A DNA stretch of 64,000 bases, from positions 17,366-81,365 of the forward strand of contig NZ_LPUY01000064.1 in the NCBI RefSeq assembly GCF_001518015.1, read 5' to 3'. Below the pieces are notes generated by a model. That model was not told the DNA's origin and searched no databases. It was given only the letters and a program-made list of their open reading frames with translations. Shown one piece after another: positions 1 to 8,774 of this stretch; within the stretch, counting starts at the first letter, position 1, and each line of letters starts with the position of its first letter. A program made the position numbers and the translations under genes. The DNA is from Tritonibacter horizontis. Lineage in GTDB: Bacteria; Pseudomonadota; Alphaproteobacteria; Rhodobacterales; Rhodobacteraceae.

Positions 1-750
1 TTTCGGGTCGGCAGAGGACAGGTGGAATTCCTTGTGAATGATCGCCTCCGACGCGCCGGTAAGGGCGGCCAGGCAGGAAAACGTCACCTCGGAATAACCC
101 CGGTCAAATTCCCGCATCAGGCCTTCTGCACATTGCGCATAACCCGTGACAATCGGCATCTCGGTGGTGGTATCGACATCTTCCAAGGCTTGGGAAATGC
201 GCTGTTCCAGCGTCACATCGCCCTCGTCCCGCCACCCGGAGAGATCGACAAACCGCGCATTGACGCCGGATCGCTGCAACAACAGCGCGGTCACAAAGGC
301 GGAATGCGCCTCCCCGAGACCGGAAAGCAGCTCGCGGATCTGCAGCATATGTTCGGCCAGCCGGAAGTGGCCGTAGCTGCACAGCCGCTGCAAGTCGATC
401 AGGCAGTTGCGGGCGCCCTCGATCCGTTCGGCCACAAAGGCATCCGCCTGGGCCACATCGCCGGCATTGTCCAGCACCGCCTTATGCGCGCTGCGCATTT
501 CCTCGCCAACGCGGGACAGCGCGTCATGCCAGCCATGGTCGGTATCCGCATCAGCAAAGCGGCCATAGACGCCCGGCTCGCCGGTTTTCTTGTGTTCCAG
601 CAAGAGGTTGGTGATGCCACCAAAGGCGGACACCACAAAGACGCGACCGTAGAGATCCTTGCCCTTGCGGTCGCTGACGAACAGCGCATCCACCAGTTCA
701 TTCACGCGGGACATCGAGGTCCCGCCAATTTTTTCAACGGTATGTGTCAT
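1..750 (-). CDS. ask: Aspartate kinase of the ectoine operon (3' end cut by window)
   Basis: The reading frame is open from the ATG at 750 to the left window edge, giving about 250 residues with no stop. The N-terminus (MTHTVEKIGGTSMSRVNE) shows the KxGGTS nucleotide-binding signature of aspartokinases, the enzymes that phosphorylate L-aspartate to start the aspartate-family pathway. It lies 14 bp downstream of ectC on the same strand, so it is the specialised Ask_Ect isoform that feeds aspartate semialdehyde precursor into ectoine synthesis. Ask_Ect enzymes generally escape the feedback control of the housekeeping kinase (family knowledge). The C-terminal ACT domains, if present, lie outside the window. 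No ectD (ectoine hydroxylase) sits between ectC and ask. Confidence 0.9.
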   Translation of the reverse strand, partial: MTHTVEKIGGTSMSRVNELVDALFVSDRKGKDLYGRVFVVSAFGGITNLLLEHKKTGEPGVYGRFADADTDHGWHDALSRVGEEMRSAHKAVLDNAGDVAQADAFVAERIEGARNCLIDLQRLCSYGHFRLAEHMLQIRELLSGLGEAHSAFVTALLLQRSGVNARFVDLSGWRDEGDVTLEQRISQALEDVDTTTEMPIVTGYAQCAEGLMREFDRGYSEVTFSCLAALTGASEAIIHKEFHLSSADPK

Positions 751-764
751 GTTTCACCTAGACC

Positions 765-1157
765 TCAGGCCAGTTCCTCCGCCGGGGCATAGGAGCCATC
801 CTCGCGGTGGACCTCCGTGCCCGTCACCGGCGGATTGAAGCAGCAGGCCATGTGCAGCTCTTCTTCGGCGCGCAGGATATGCTTGTCATGCAGGTTCAGC
901 GCATACATGACGCCGGGCTTGATCTCGTGCGTCTCGCCCGTGGCGATATCGGTGATCGAGCCTTTGCCTTTCATGCAATAGACGCTTTCGAAGTGGTGCT
1001 TGTAGTGGAACTGATGCTCCGAGCCCGCTTCCAGCACGGTGATGTGGAACGAGAACCCCATCCCATCGTCTGCAAGCAGCATGCGGGTCGAGGTCCAGCG
1101 CGCATCGGCAACGGTGCGGTCGGTTTTCATCAGTTCATTGAAATCGCGTACGATCAT
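765..1157 (-). CDS. ectC: L-ectoine synthase EctC
   Basis: This 130-residue protein has the usual EctC length and a cupin core (HYKHHFESVYCMKGKG, followed by a second strand motif with NLHDKHILRA). EctC cyclises N-gamma-acetyl-L-2,4-diaminobutyrate to ectoine with loss of water, in the cytoplasm, as the last step of the pathway. It follows ectB by 24 bp and precedes ask, matching the classic ectABC-ask order. Family, length and context agree. Confidence 0.97.
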   Translation of the reverse strand: MIVRDFNELMKTDRTVADARWTSTRMLLADDGMGFSFHITVLEAGSEHQFHYKHHFESVYCMKGKGSITDIATGETHEIKPGVMYALNLHDKHILRAEEELHMACCFNPPVTGTEVHREDGSYAPAEELA

Positions 1158-1181
1158 GGGTCTAAAACTCCGGTCTTCGAA

Positions 1182-2468
1182 TTATTGTGCTGCGAACTTG
1201 GTGCGCGCGGCCACGTCGCGGGCAGCGGCACTCAGGATTGCGAACCCTTCGCAGAAAACGGCTTCGGTCGTTGTGATCGGAGCCAGGATCTTGACCACCT
1301 CGTCGCGCGGGCCGGAGGTTTCGACAACCAGACCCAGCTCGTAGGCGCGGGCACAGATCTCGCCTGCCAGCTCGCCAGAGCCGACATCGACGCCCTGCAT
1401 CAGGCCCCGGCCCTTGAGGGTCGCTCCGGGGATATGGCTGGCGACTTCCTGCAGTGCACTGGTCACCAGTTCTGCCTTGCGGGTCAGCTCGGTCTGGAAC
1501 GCGTCATCGGCCCAGAATTTCTCGATCGCAACGCGGGCGGTCACAAAGGCATGGGTGTTGCCCCGGAATGTGCCGTTGTGCTCGGCCGGGCCAAAGATGT
1601 CATGCTCGGGACGGACCAGAACCAAGGCCATCGGCAGGCCGAAGCCGGACACCGATTTCGCCATCGTCACCAGATCCGGTGTGACGCCCATTTCCTCGAA
1701 GGAGAAAAAGGTCCCCGTGCGGCCACACCCAGCCTGGATATCGTCGATGATCAGCAGCGCGCCGTGATCCCGGGCGATTTTTTCGATCTTCTTGACCCAG
1801 GTGGCGGAGGCGGCGTTGAGACCGCCCTCGCCCTGAACGGTTTCAAACATGATCGCCGCAGGGGCGTCGATGCCACCCGACGGGTCCGACAGCATCTTGT
1901 CCAGCAAGGCGGCGCTGTCCAGGCCTTCGGCATAGCCGTCAAATGGCATGCGGGTGACGCCCGCCTTGTCCATCCCGGCGCCGCCCCGGTGGTAGCCATT
2001 CCCCGTTGCCGCCAGCGCCCCCATGGTCACGCCATGGAACCCGTTGGTGAAGGAAATGATATTGGTGCGCCCCGTGACCTTGCGCGCGATTTTCATCGCC
2101 GCTTCCACCGCGTTGGCACCGGTCGGGCCGGTAAACATGACCCGATGGTCCATGTTGCGCGGGGCCAGGATCAGATCGTTGAACGCATGCAGGAACGCCT
2201 CTTTCGCCTCGGTGTGAAAGTCGAGCCCATGGGTGATGCCATCCTTCAGGATATGCTCCACCAGAGCGTCTTTCATGTCCGGGTCGTTGTGGCCGTAGTT
2301 CAGCGACGAACAGCCAGCCAGAAAGTCGATGTAGCGGGTGCCGTCGTCAGTGAACAGCTCGGAGCCGCGCGCCGTATCAAAGGAGGCGGTGAACGAACGG
2401 CAGTAGGAGCGTGCATTGCTTTCGCGGCGCTCATAAATTGATGTCTCTTTTGCCATGTCTTTGGGCAT
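1182..2468 (-). CDS. ectB: Diaminobutyrate--2-oxoglutarate transaminase EctB
   Basis: This class III PLP aminotransferase of 428 residues converts L-aspartate-beta-semialdehyde plus glutamate to L-2,4-diaminobutyrate, the first committed ectoine step. It shows the cofactor-binding GPTGANAVEAA segment, the IDDIQAGCGRTG motif (Asp binding the PLP nitrogen) and the Schiff-base lysine in TMAKSVSGFG near residue 270. The first ATG at 2468 has an AGGA 8 bp upstream; a second ATG at 2453 would give MAKETSIYERR, the N-terminus usually seen in EctB. The 14 bp at this start (2455-2468) are identical to those at the ectA start. Confidence 0.96.
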   Translation of the reverse strand: MPKDMAKETSIYERRESNARSYCRSFTASFDTARGSELFTDDGTRYIDFLAGCSSLNYGHNDPDMKDALVEHILKDGITHGLDFHTEAKEAFLHAFNDLILAPRNMDHRVMFTGPTGANAVEAAMKIARKVTGRTNIISFTNGFHGVTMGALAATGNGYHRGGAGMDKAGVTRMPFDGYAEGLDSAALLDKMLSDPSGGIDAPAAIMFETVQGEGGLNAASATWVKKIEKIARDHGALLIIDDIQAGCGRTGTFFSFEEMGVTPDLVTMAKSVSGFGLPMALVLVRPEHDIFGPAEHNGTFRGNTHAFVTARVAIEKFWADDAFQTELTRKAELVTSALQEVASHIPGATLKGRGLMQGVDVGSGELAGEICARAYELGLVVETSGPRDEVVKILAPITTTEAVFCEGFAILSAAARDVAARTKFAAQ

Positions 2469-2518
2469 GGGGAAATCCTTTCCGGATTGGAAAACTTTGA
2501 ATGGGGGGAAGGGGGAGA

Positions 2519-3070
2519 TCAGGCCGCGCGTTGCATCGCCTTGACGTTTCCGTCGAGGGTGATCGTCACCATGTGTTCCGTGTCATGCGCGCCGTCGAAA
2601 TGGGTCTCTTTTTCGAAATGCGGCTCATCGCGCAATTCGCCACCGATATCACGGGCGAAGCTGCGAAAGAGACCCCAGGAGGCCGCATTGTCTTTGGTGA
2701 TGGTTGTCTTCAGCAGGGCGGCGTCACGCACCTCTTTGCGCGCCGTCAGCGCGGACAGCATACGCTTGCCCAAGCCAAGGCCGCGCGCGGCTTCACCCAC
2801 CGCAACCTGCCAGACAAAAAACGCGTCATCACCTGGAATCATATGGCCAGAGATCCAGCCCACGATTTCATCGTCGAGTTCCGCGACAATACAGGTGTCG
2901 CGGAAATGATCCGCCTGGATCAAATTAGCATACATGGAGTTACGGTCGAGCGGCTCGCTGGCCTTGACAAGCTCCCAGATTGCGGCCCCGTCCGTCGCAT
3001 TTGGTTTGCGCAGAAAGGGCTGACGCGTTCGGGGTTTAGATGTCTCGGTCTGCATGATGTCTTTGGGCAT
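2519..3070 (-). CDS. ectA: L-2,4-diaminobutyrate acetyltransferase EctA
   Basis: This 183-residue GNAT-fold enzyme acetylates L-2,4-diaminobutyrate at the gamma-amino group using acetyl-CoA. The acetyl-CoA-binding loop is visible as ARGLGLGKRML, and the segment VKASEPLDRNSMYANL is characteristic of EctA. It is the first gene of the ectABC-ask operon and diverges from a MarR-type gene. GGAG lies 10 bp before the ATG at 3070; a second in-frame ATG at 3055 (MQTETSKPR) is the alternative start. EctA proteins from this clade are about 180 residues, which fits either choice. Confidence 0.95.
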   Translation of the reverse strand: MPKDIMQTETSKPRTRQPFLRKPNATDGAAIWELVKASEPLDRNSMYANLIQADHFRDTCIVAELDDEIVGWISGHMIPGDDAFFVWQVAVGEAARGLGLGKRMLSALTARKEVRDAALLKTTITKDNAASWGLFRSFARDIGGELRDEPHFEKETHFDGAHDTEHMVTITLDGNVKAMQRAA

Positions 3071-3280
3071 CGCTCTGTGTCTCCAAGTTTCGTTCGCCTT
3101 TCTAAGTATAGTACAGATGTAAAAACTTCAAGAACCTGAGCAATATTATTCCCCGATCAGGTAGTATTTTATATTCTAACAACTTTTTCCATTCGCAAGC
3201 CGAATTATCAAGGGTGATCTATTCTTCACATCCTGCGCATATCGCCCCGTTACTTAGCCCATTGAAGGATTTGGGGTTTC
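3071..3280. promoter_or_regulatory. Divergent ectA / marR promoter region
   Basis: This 210-bp AT-rich stretch separates the divergent ectA and MarR genes. On the minus strand a TATACT (3110-3105) with an upstream TTCTTG (3134-3129, 18-bp spacer) is a plausible ectA promoter. Ectoine operons are commonly controlled here by an EctR-type MarR protein and by osmolarity (family knowledge). The operator itself was not identified. Confidence 0.4.
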
Positions 3281-3802
3281 GTGGCATTTTACACCGCCAT
3301 GACTGATCAACCGCGTGACCGAACAGATGACAGCCTGATCGCGCTCAGACGTATTCTGCGCGCAACAGAGCTGTATTCCCGCAACCTGGCGCAGGCCTCC
3401 GGCCTGACGCCGGCGCAGTTGCGCGTGCTTCAGATTCTGGCGTCACAGGGCGGCAGCGCAACACCCAAGGCGCTGGCGCAACGGATGGGGGTCGCGCAGG
3501 CGACGGTCACATCACTCGTGGACAAGATTGTCTCGCGGGGGATGGCCACCCGCATGCGGTCCGAAGCGGATCGGCGACAGACCAATGTGGTCCTAAACCC
3601 CAGCGGCCAGGAAGCGGTCATCGCCGCGCCGGATGCGCTGCAACAGCGCTATGTCCGCGCCTTTGAAAAACTGAAGGATTGGGAGCAGGCTCAGCTTTTG
3701 GCATCGCTGGAGCGTGTCGCCGCGATGCTGGACGCGGATGACATTGACGCCGCACCGGTTTTGACCACCGGCGAGATCAAGATGGGCGACCGTCTGACGT
3801 AA
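3281..3802 (+). CDS. MarR-family regulator, probable EctR-like repressor of ectABC
   Basis: This is a 173-residue winged-helix MarR protein. The recognition region reads ALAQRMGVAQATVTSLVDKI, followed by the wing with SEADRRQTNVVL, the typical MarR DxRxxxxxLT-like element. It is transcribed away from ectA, the position held by EctR regulators of ectoine operons, so it most likely represses ectABC-ask under low osmolarity. The GTG at 3281 has GGGG about 5 bp upstream; an ATG at 3299 (MTDQPRD) is the alternative start but has no clear ribosome site. The target is inferred from position only. Confidence 0.85.
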   Translation: MAFYTAMTDQPRDRTDDSLIALRRILRATELYSRNLAQASGLTPAQLRVLQILASQGGSATPKALAQRMGVAQATVTSLVDKIVSRGMATRMRSEADRRQTNVVLNPSGQEAVIAAPDALQQRYVRAFEKLKDWEQAQLLASLERVAAMLDADDIDAAPVLTTGEIKMGDRLT

Positions 3803-4014
3803 TTACGCGCCAAGGGCCGCAACCGGGAAGCGCCTGCCAGCAAGTGCTGTCACCCCTGCCGTTGCGCGCCCTGCCCCGCCACTCAGCCCTGCTGCGACCA
3901 AGCACACCGCCTCCCGCGATCAATCACGACGACCTGTGACCCACTTCGCAGCGATGCCGCAAGCGCCCTGTGCGCGCACCAAGGCCTGAACGACGACAAA
4001 CAAAGGGCGTCAAA

Positions 4015-4040
4015 CAAAAAGAGCACCCCGAAAGGTGCTC
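4015..4040 (-). terminator. Rho-independent terminator of the cold-shock gene
   Basis: A perfect 7-bp stem (GAGCACC/GGTGCTC, 4021-4040, 6-nt loop) is followed on the minus strand by TTTTTG. It lies about 30 bp after the csp stop. The rest of the interval from 3803 to the csp gene holds nothing I recognise. Confidence 0.85.
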
Positions 4041-4071
4041 TCCGAATTCTTACGCAAAAACCGGTAAGGGC

Positions 4072-4278
4072 TTATGCCAGTGCGAGGTTGCTCGCGGATT
4101 CACGTCCGTCACGGCCGCTTTCGATGTCGAAAGTGACAGCTTGACCATCGTCGAGCTGCTGGATGCCAGCGCGCTCAAGAGCAGAGATGTGGACGAAAAC
4201 GTCGCGCGATCCATGCTCGGGTGCGATAAAACCAAAACCTTTTTGGGAATTGAACCATTTCACGGTGCCATTAGCCAT
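4072..4278 (-). CDS. Cold-shock domain protein (CspA family)
   Basis: This 68-residue single cold-shock domain protein binds single-stranded RNA/DNA and acts as an RNA chaperone. Both nucleic-acid motifs are visible: RNP1 (KGFGFI) and RNP2 (VFVHIS), after the [11 protein letters not shown]-terminus typical of the family. The ATG at 4278 is preceded by AGGAGA with a 7-bp spacer, so an upstream in-frame ATG giving a 10-residue extension is rejected. Transcription ends at the hairpin at 4021-4040. A long 5' leader is common in csp genes and may lie in the large empty stretch upstream. Confidence 0.95.
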   Translation of the reverse strand: MANGTVKWFNSQKGFGFIAPEHGSRDVFVHISALERAGIQQLDDGQAVTFDIESGRDGRESASNLALA

Positions 4279-4947
4279 CGTGTCGTCTCCTAGAAAAATG
4301 CTACCCACACAACGCGATAGCCCGGCCTAGTGTCATCATAGGAACAACTGGGCCGTGAGGAAACAGAAGGTCGTAAGAAGAAGCTTAGCCCCCCCTAGAT
4401 GGGCCGTATGCAGGCAAAACACAAGCCCCAAAACCGGATCTTCGGTTATTTCTCCGCGAATTCGTACTGGGACGGTGTCCGGGACAGGGTGTTGGCCCTG
4501 CCCTCGGCACACCCATTCAGGCCGCAGCGAGACCGGCATAACAATCTGAAACAAAGTACTAAATTCCGATTTTACTCAGGAGGATCCCCACCATTGCCCC
4601 GTCGCCAAGCTCGGGACGCCTGGTATCATCGGCGCAGCGGCACAGCCACGCCCCCTTTTGTCCTGTCGCCCTGATTTCCCGGCGCACACAGGTCGCGAGG
4701 CCACAACTTCTGACTGAAAACCAGCCCCCCAGCCCCGTGATCCGGCCCCCACGGCCTCGACGGGGCGCGCCAACGCACCAAGGGCAGGATGGTTCCATAC
4801 CACCCCGGCAAGCGGCGGATTTTTGCCAACCAGAATCAAGAGACTTGGCAGGCACACGTTCTTGAAACAAAGTTTCGGAAAATCACAAAATCACGGACAG
4901 TTGAGATCGCTTTGCAAAATTTTAGACGAATTTTTCGCCGGAAGCCC
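4279..4947. other. Non-coding stretch upstream of csp and the CHAP lipoprotein gene
   Basis: About 670 bp with no convincing gene. Short open frames on both strands overlap each other, lack ribosome sites and have no recognisable composition or domain. The left part is expected to hold the csp promoter and 5' leader, the right part the promoter of the CHAP gene. No IS or repeat is seen. Confidence 0.5.
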
Positions 4948-5454
4948 ATGCTGAGCGGGCTTATGCTGTGTGCAGTTCTGGGCCTGACGGCCTGCGGCGA
5001 AATGCCGAACGGCAACGAGAGCGCCATTGATCCCCACCGCCGTGCCTTTGCCGTCAGCGAAGCGCAGAACCTTCAGGCGCGCGGGGCACGGGTCTGGTGC
5101 GTCCCATTCGCACGCAACCTGTCCGGTGTCGAAATTCGCGGCAACGCCAAAACCTGGTGGGGCAAGGCGCAGGATGAATTTCAGGTCAGCAAGACCCCCA
5201 CTGTCGGCGCCGTGATGGCCTTTAGCGCCACGTCCTCGATGCCACTTGGCCATGTGGCCGTAGTCTCCGAGCTGGTGTCAGACCGCATGATGCGCGTCGA
5301 TCACGCCAATTGGCACCGCAACAAGGTTTCACTCGGCATGAATGTTATTGATGTCTCGGCCGAGAATGACTGGTCGAAAGTGCGCCTGGAAAGCAATCCC
5401 GGTGCCTATGGAAGCGTTTATCCCATCACCGGGTTCATTCGTCCAAACGCCTGA
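4948..5454 (+). CDS. CHAP-domain lipoprotein, probable peptidoglycan amidase/endopeptidase
   Basis: The protein has 168 residues from the ATG at 4948. The N-terminus MLSGLMLCAVLGLTACGE is a lipoprotein signal with the lipobox LTAC. The rest is a CHAP (cysteine, histidine-dependent amidohydrolase/peptidase) domain: catalytic Cys in WCVPFAR, His in PLGHVAVV and a polar third residue in DHANWH. Such proteins cleave peptidoglycan cross-links or stems in the periplasm. The frame is open to 4789, but the earlier residues precede the signal sequence, so I place the start at 4948. It appears monocistronic. Confidence 0.85.
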   Translation: MLSGLMLCAVLGLTACGEMPNGNESAIDPHRRAFAVSEAQNLQARGARVWCVPFARNLSGVEIRGNAKTWWGKAQDEFQVSKTPTVGAVMAFSATSSMPLGHVAVVSELVSDRMMRVDHANWHRNKVSLGMNVIDVSAENDWSKVRLESNPGAYGSVYPITGFIRPNA

Positions 5455-5703
5455 TCATAAGGCCGAAACTTGCAAGTGCCGCCAGCCCCCTTGGCGGTTC
5501 ATTGCCCGCACGGGTCGGAGCTTCCCTGCCCGGCGTCCCCCCCCCGGCCCGGTGCACATATGGGTAACAAAGTCGGCTCTTTATGGCTGCAACTTTCCTC
5601 TACGTGCGGTAAATCACATTCATGTGAGGATCCTCCCGCTATATCGGCAGCGAGGCAGGGCGTGTCTTTCGCCCGGAGAAGGCAGGTTGGAGGTCGAAGG
5701 GCA

Positions 5704-6408
5704 ATGAAGAACAACATTCTGATCGTCGAAGATGACGCGGCACTGGCCGGCCTGCTCGCACAGGTGCTGCGAGACAATGGACTGGACGTTCGAATAGCCG
5801 CCGATGGCCGCGAGATGGACGCCCACCTGCGGGCCGCCCCCGCCGATCTGATCATTCTGGATATCATGCTGCCCGGCGAGGATGGGTTCAGCCTCTGCCG
5901 TCGGCTACGGGCAGAGACCACGGTGCCGATCATCATCCTCTCCGCGCTGGGAGAAGAGACCGACCGGATCGTTGGTCTGGAGATTGGCGCCGACGATTAT
6001 GTGACCAAGCCATTCAGCCCGCGTGAGGTTCTGGCCCGGGTCCGCAGCCTGATGCGCAGGACGTCCTATGGCGTGGTTCCAGGGTCGTCGGGGCCCTTGC
6101 GCTTTGATGGCTGGCGCGTTGATCCGGTCCGCAGGCAGGTCCATGGCCCGGATCATGCACGGGTTTCCATGACAACTGCGGAGTTTGATCTGTTGCTTGG
6201 GTTCTGCCGCAATCCCGGACGCATTCTGTCGCGAGAAGAGCTGCTGTCGCTCACCCATGCCGGGTTGGCAGGCCCGGTCGCCCGCAGTGTCGACGTGCAT
6301 GTCAGCCGCCTGCGTCAGAAGATCGAAGACAATCCGAAAGACCCGAAATACGTGCTGACGGTGCGGTTGGGCGGCTATCTCTTCACCCCGGCCGTCAGCG
6401 CGACATGA
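5704..6408 (+). CDS. OmpR/PhoB-type response regulator
   Basis: A 234-residue two-domain regulator. The receiver domain carries the acidic pair E9/D10-D11, phospho-acceptor D53 (LIILDIMLPG) and K102 (YVTKPFSP). The C-terminal winged helix of the Trans_reg_C type ends in DVHVSRLRQKIEDNP and the YVLTVRLGGYLF wing. The ATG at 5704 has GGAGG 10 bp upstream; an upstream in-frame extension lacks family similarity and is not used. It overlaps the sensor kinase gene by ATGA, so the two form a translationally coupled pair. The MipA/OmpV gene just beyond is a possible target or partner, which is a positional inference. Confidence 0.93.
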   Translation: MKNNILIVEDDAALAGLLAQVLRDNGLDVRIAADGREMDAHLRAAPADLIILDIMLPGEDGFSLCRRLRAETTVPIIILSALGEETDRIVGLEIGADDYVTKPFSPREVLARVRSLMRRTSYGVVPGSSGPLRFDGWRVDPVRRQVHGPDHARVSMTTAEFDLLLGFCRNPGRILSREELLSLTHAGLAGPVARSVDVHVSRLRQKIEDNPKDPKYVLTVRLGGYLFTPAVSAT

Positions 6409-7724
6409 GGGTTCTAAACCTGATCTGGCCGCATTCCATCCGTCGCCAGATGATGGCGATTATTCTTTGTGCGGTGGTGTTTGCTTCCCTTGCCGGCGAT
6501 TTTACGGCAAACGCGCTCAAGAACATGCATATGGGGCCGATGGGGGTGGAGGATTACACCTTCGCGATGACCTCCGTGGCGCGCATGGTCGAGTCGCTGC
6601 CGACGCAGGCGCGTGCGGAAAACCTCGAAAAATGGCGCGAGATCGGAATAGATGTAACGCTGATTTCGGCCAAGGAAGCCATCGAAATGGCACGCGCGCC
6701 GACCCTCTGGGCCCGGCTGAGTGCATGGCTGCGACAAGTGCCTGAAACGCTCTCGCCCGGATTTGATATCGTTCAGACCCACGACGCGACGGTGCTGACC
6801 TATCCCATCAGTGACCAGCAAGTGCTCGTTTTCGCTCCCCCGGTGCATTCCCTGCTGGATGACGGCACCATCCATTACCTGGCCGCCGCCAGTGCCTTGG
6901 TGCTCGGGTTCTCCGTTTTGGCTGTGCGAGGGATCGCGGCGCCGGTGCGGCATATGGCCGGGGTAATGAAGGCGACTGACAGTTTTTTGGCGAGCGATCA
7001 ACCGATCCCGGAAAACGGCCCCCGCGAGATTCGTGAACTGGCGCGGGGCATGAACGACCTGCGTGGCCGCATCCGGGCGTTGCTCGAAGCGCGCACCGCG
7101 ATGTTGCGCAATGTCAGCCACGATCTGCGCACCCCATTGACCCGCCTGCGCCTGCGTCTTGACCGGATCGAAGACCCGAGCCTGCGCAACTCAGCGTTGC
7201 AGGACCTGCGGCAAATCGACGATATGATCGACACGACGCTGGAGTACCTGCGGGTCGGTCCCGCCCCATCCTGTTTCGAGCGCAGCGACATTGCCAGCCT
7301 GCTGCAAACAATCTGCGCTGACTTTGCCGATACCGGCGCGATCATCCACTACACAGGCCCCCGGCACCTTGTCGCGGAGTGTTCCGTGAACGACCTGACG
7401 CGGGCGATCAACAACTTTTGCGAAAACGGGTTGAAATTCGGCACTTCGGTCCGCGTCACGGCGGCCTTGCAGGGGGCAGAGGTCCTCATCGACATCGCCG
7501 ATGATGGTCCCGGCATTCCCGTCGATCTGCGCGAGGACATGCTGCAGCCCTTTGTCAAAATGGATCTGGCGCGCGGCTCTGCCGGTTTTGGCCTCGGGCT
7601 GTCCATCGCCGCCGAAATCATCGCGCGGCACAACGGGGTGCTGGAGCTTTTGCAGAACGAGCCAAAAGGCCTTTTGGTGCGTGTCCGCCTGCCGCAAACA
7701 CAATCACCGGCTAGAATGGCGTGA
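6405..7724 (+). CDS. Membrane sensor histidine kinase, partner of the OmpR-type regulator
   Basis: This 439-residue kinase has a transmembrane segment near residues 16-32, a periplasmic sensor of about 120 residues, a second membrane segment near 157-176 and a HAMP linker. The phospho-acceptor is H239 (NVSHDLRTPLTR), followed by the N box (NFCENGLKFG), G1 (DDGPGIP) and G2 (GFGLGLSIA). It should phosphorylate the regulator encoded by the overlapping upstream gene. Its layout resembles EnvZ-type kinases. The stimulus cannot be read from the sequence. Confidence 0.92.
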   Translation: MRVLNLIWPHSIRRQMMAIILCAVVFASLAGDFTANALKNMHMGPMGVEDYTFAMTSVARMVESLPTQARAENLEKWREIGIDVTLISAKEAIEMARAPTLWARLSAWLRQVPETLSPGFDIVQTHDATVLTYPISDQQVLVFAPPVHSLLDDGTIHYLAAASALVLGFSVLAVRGIAAPVRHMAGVMKATDSFLASDQPIPENGPREIRELARGMNDLRGRIRALLEARTAMLRNVSHDLRTPLTRLRLRLDRIEDPSLRNSALQDLRQIDDMIDTTLEYLRVGPAPSCFERSDIASLLQTICADFADTGAIIHYTGPRHLVAECSVNDLTRAINNFCENGLKFGTSVRVTAALQGAEVLIDIADDGPGIPVDLREDMLQPFVKMDLARGSAGFGLGLSIAAEIIARHNGVLELLQNEPKGLLVRVRLPQTQSPARMA

Positions 7725-7754
7725 TCAGCGCACCCGAGGATCAGGCCGACACGA

Positions 7755-7775
7755 GGGGGCGCCCGCGACGCCCCC
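7755..7775. terminator. Possible bidirectional terminator hairpin
   Basis: A perfect 7-bp stem GGGGGCG/CGCCCCC with a 7-nt loop lies between the convergent sensor-kinase and MipA genes. Neither side has a T-run, so its strength is uncertain. Confidence 0.4.
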
Positions 7776-7789
7776 TGCCACACAAGATC

Positions 7790-8587
7790 CTAGAACCGGT
7801 AGCCGACAGCGACCACCACACTCGGCTGGACATCATCCAGAACGATAGGGCTGTCGGCAGCGTCGCCGAGCAGCTTTCCAACGGCCATCTCGCCCCGCAG
7901 CAACCAATGATCGCCCAGCAGATAGGTGGCTCCCAGACCGATATCGACACGGTGCAGGCCCGCGCCCGCTTCATACACGCTATAGCCACTCGCCGCCGCA
8001 TCCGCCGCCGAGATCCCGAAATAGGCCCCCATGTATTTGCTGTCCGACACCGTCGCGGCGGCACTGGCATGGATCGAGAAACGCGCGTTGAGATGTTTCC
8101 TGGTGCGAAGACCCAGCTCCAGTGTGGTGCCGTCAGAGCCACCTAGGGAGTGTTCCAGCTCCGCAAAGGCAGCAACCTCGCCCAGCGAAAACGCCCCCAG
8201 GTCATAGTCAAAATTTGCACCAATCCGAGCCGCGCCTTCAATTGTCGCCAGCCCGTCCAGCATACCGGAATCGATATCCTCCGGATCGCGCCCGCCGTCA
8301 TAGCCCAACGTCAGCCCAAGCGCGGCCGAAGGCCCGCGCCACAGCTGGTACTCCAACGCCTCCGGGCCAAACCGGAACCGGCCATACTGCAACATGACAA
8401 ACGGCACCGGCACAACTTCGGTTTCATCGCTGCCTTCATACCTCGGCTGATAGATGGCGCCGCCCCCCAGGACCACCCGCCATTCCGGGGATGCCCCTGC
8501 CGTGGGGGTTTCGTCAGATTGCGCCTCGGCATATCCGGTGGTCAGCGCGAGGGCTGCAAATGCTGCGGTTCTGTTCAACATGTTCAT
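7790..8587 (-). CDS. MipA/OmpV family outer-membrane beta-barrel protein
   Basis: A 265-residue protein with an N-terminal signal peptide (MNMLNRTAAFAALALTTGYAEAQ). Alternating amphipathic strands follow, and the final residue is phenylalanine (VVAVGYRF), as needed for outer-membrane barrel assembly. The segments ALGLTLGYDGGRD and the closing strand match the MipA/OmpV (MltA-interacting protein) family. These proteins scaffold murein synthesis or act as small porins; in several bacteria they are induced by two-component systems responding to antimicrobials or metals (family knowledge). It converges on the two-component pair. Confidence 0.85.
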   Translation of the reverse strand: MNMLNRTAAFAALALTTGYAEAQSDETPTAGASPEWRVVLGGGAIYQPRYEGSDETEVVPVPFVMLQYGRFRFGPEALEYQLWRGPSAALGLTLGYDGGRDPEDIDSGMLDGLATIEGAARIGANFDYDLGAFSLGEVAAFAELEHSLGGSDGTTLELGLRTRKHLNARFSIHASAAATVSDSKYMGAYFGISAADAAASGYSVYEAGAGLHRVDIGLGATYLLGDHWLLRGEMAVGKLLGDAADSPIVLDDVQPSVVVAVGYRF

Positions 8588-8690
8588 TTCAAACTCTATC
8601 AGTAGGTCCGTCCCGTCCCTGTCTTCCCACAGCGCGATGTCATCGAATGTGTGGGTGTGATAAGAAATGTTTCAACCTGAGCGGTCGGCG

Positions 8691-8723
8691 AAAAGACGCC
8701 CGCGCAGGGGATGCGCGGGCGTC
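8691..8723 (-). terminator. Rho-independent terminator of the sugar ABC operon
   Basis: A perfect 12-bp stem (8695-8706 with 8712-8723, 5-nt loop) is followed on the minus strand by TTTT. It lies about 50 bp after the last permease gene. Confidence 0.85.
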
Positions 8724-8774
8724 CATCGTTTTGAGGATCAGAAAATGCGCCGGGCGGGCCCGACCGGAGGCAGG

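Noticed and set aside
807..2441. Long plus-strand open frame (544 codons) opposite ectB/ectC
   Set aside because: It is a GC-skew shadow of the ectoine genes; no ribosome site, no domain, and the minus-strand proteins are unmistakable.
4336..4870. Several overlapping short open frames in the csp/CHAP spacer
   Set aside because: They overlap each other on both strands, lack ribosome sites and show no coding signature.
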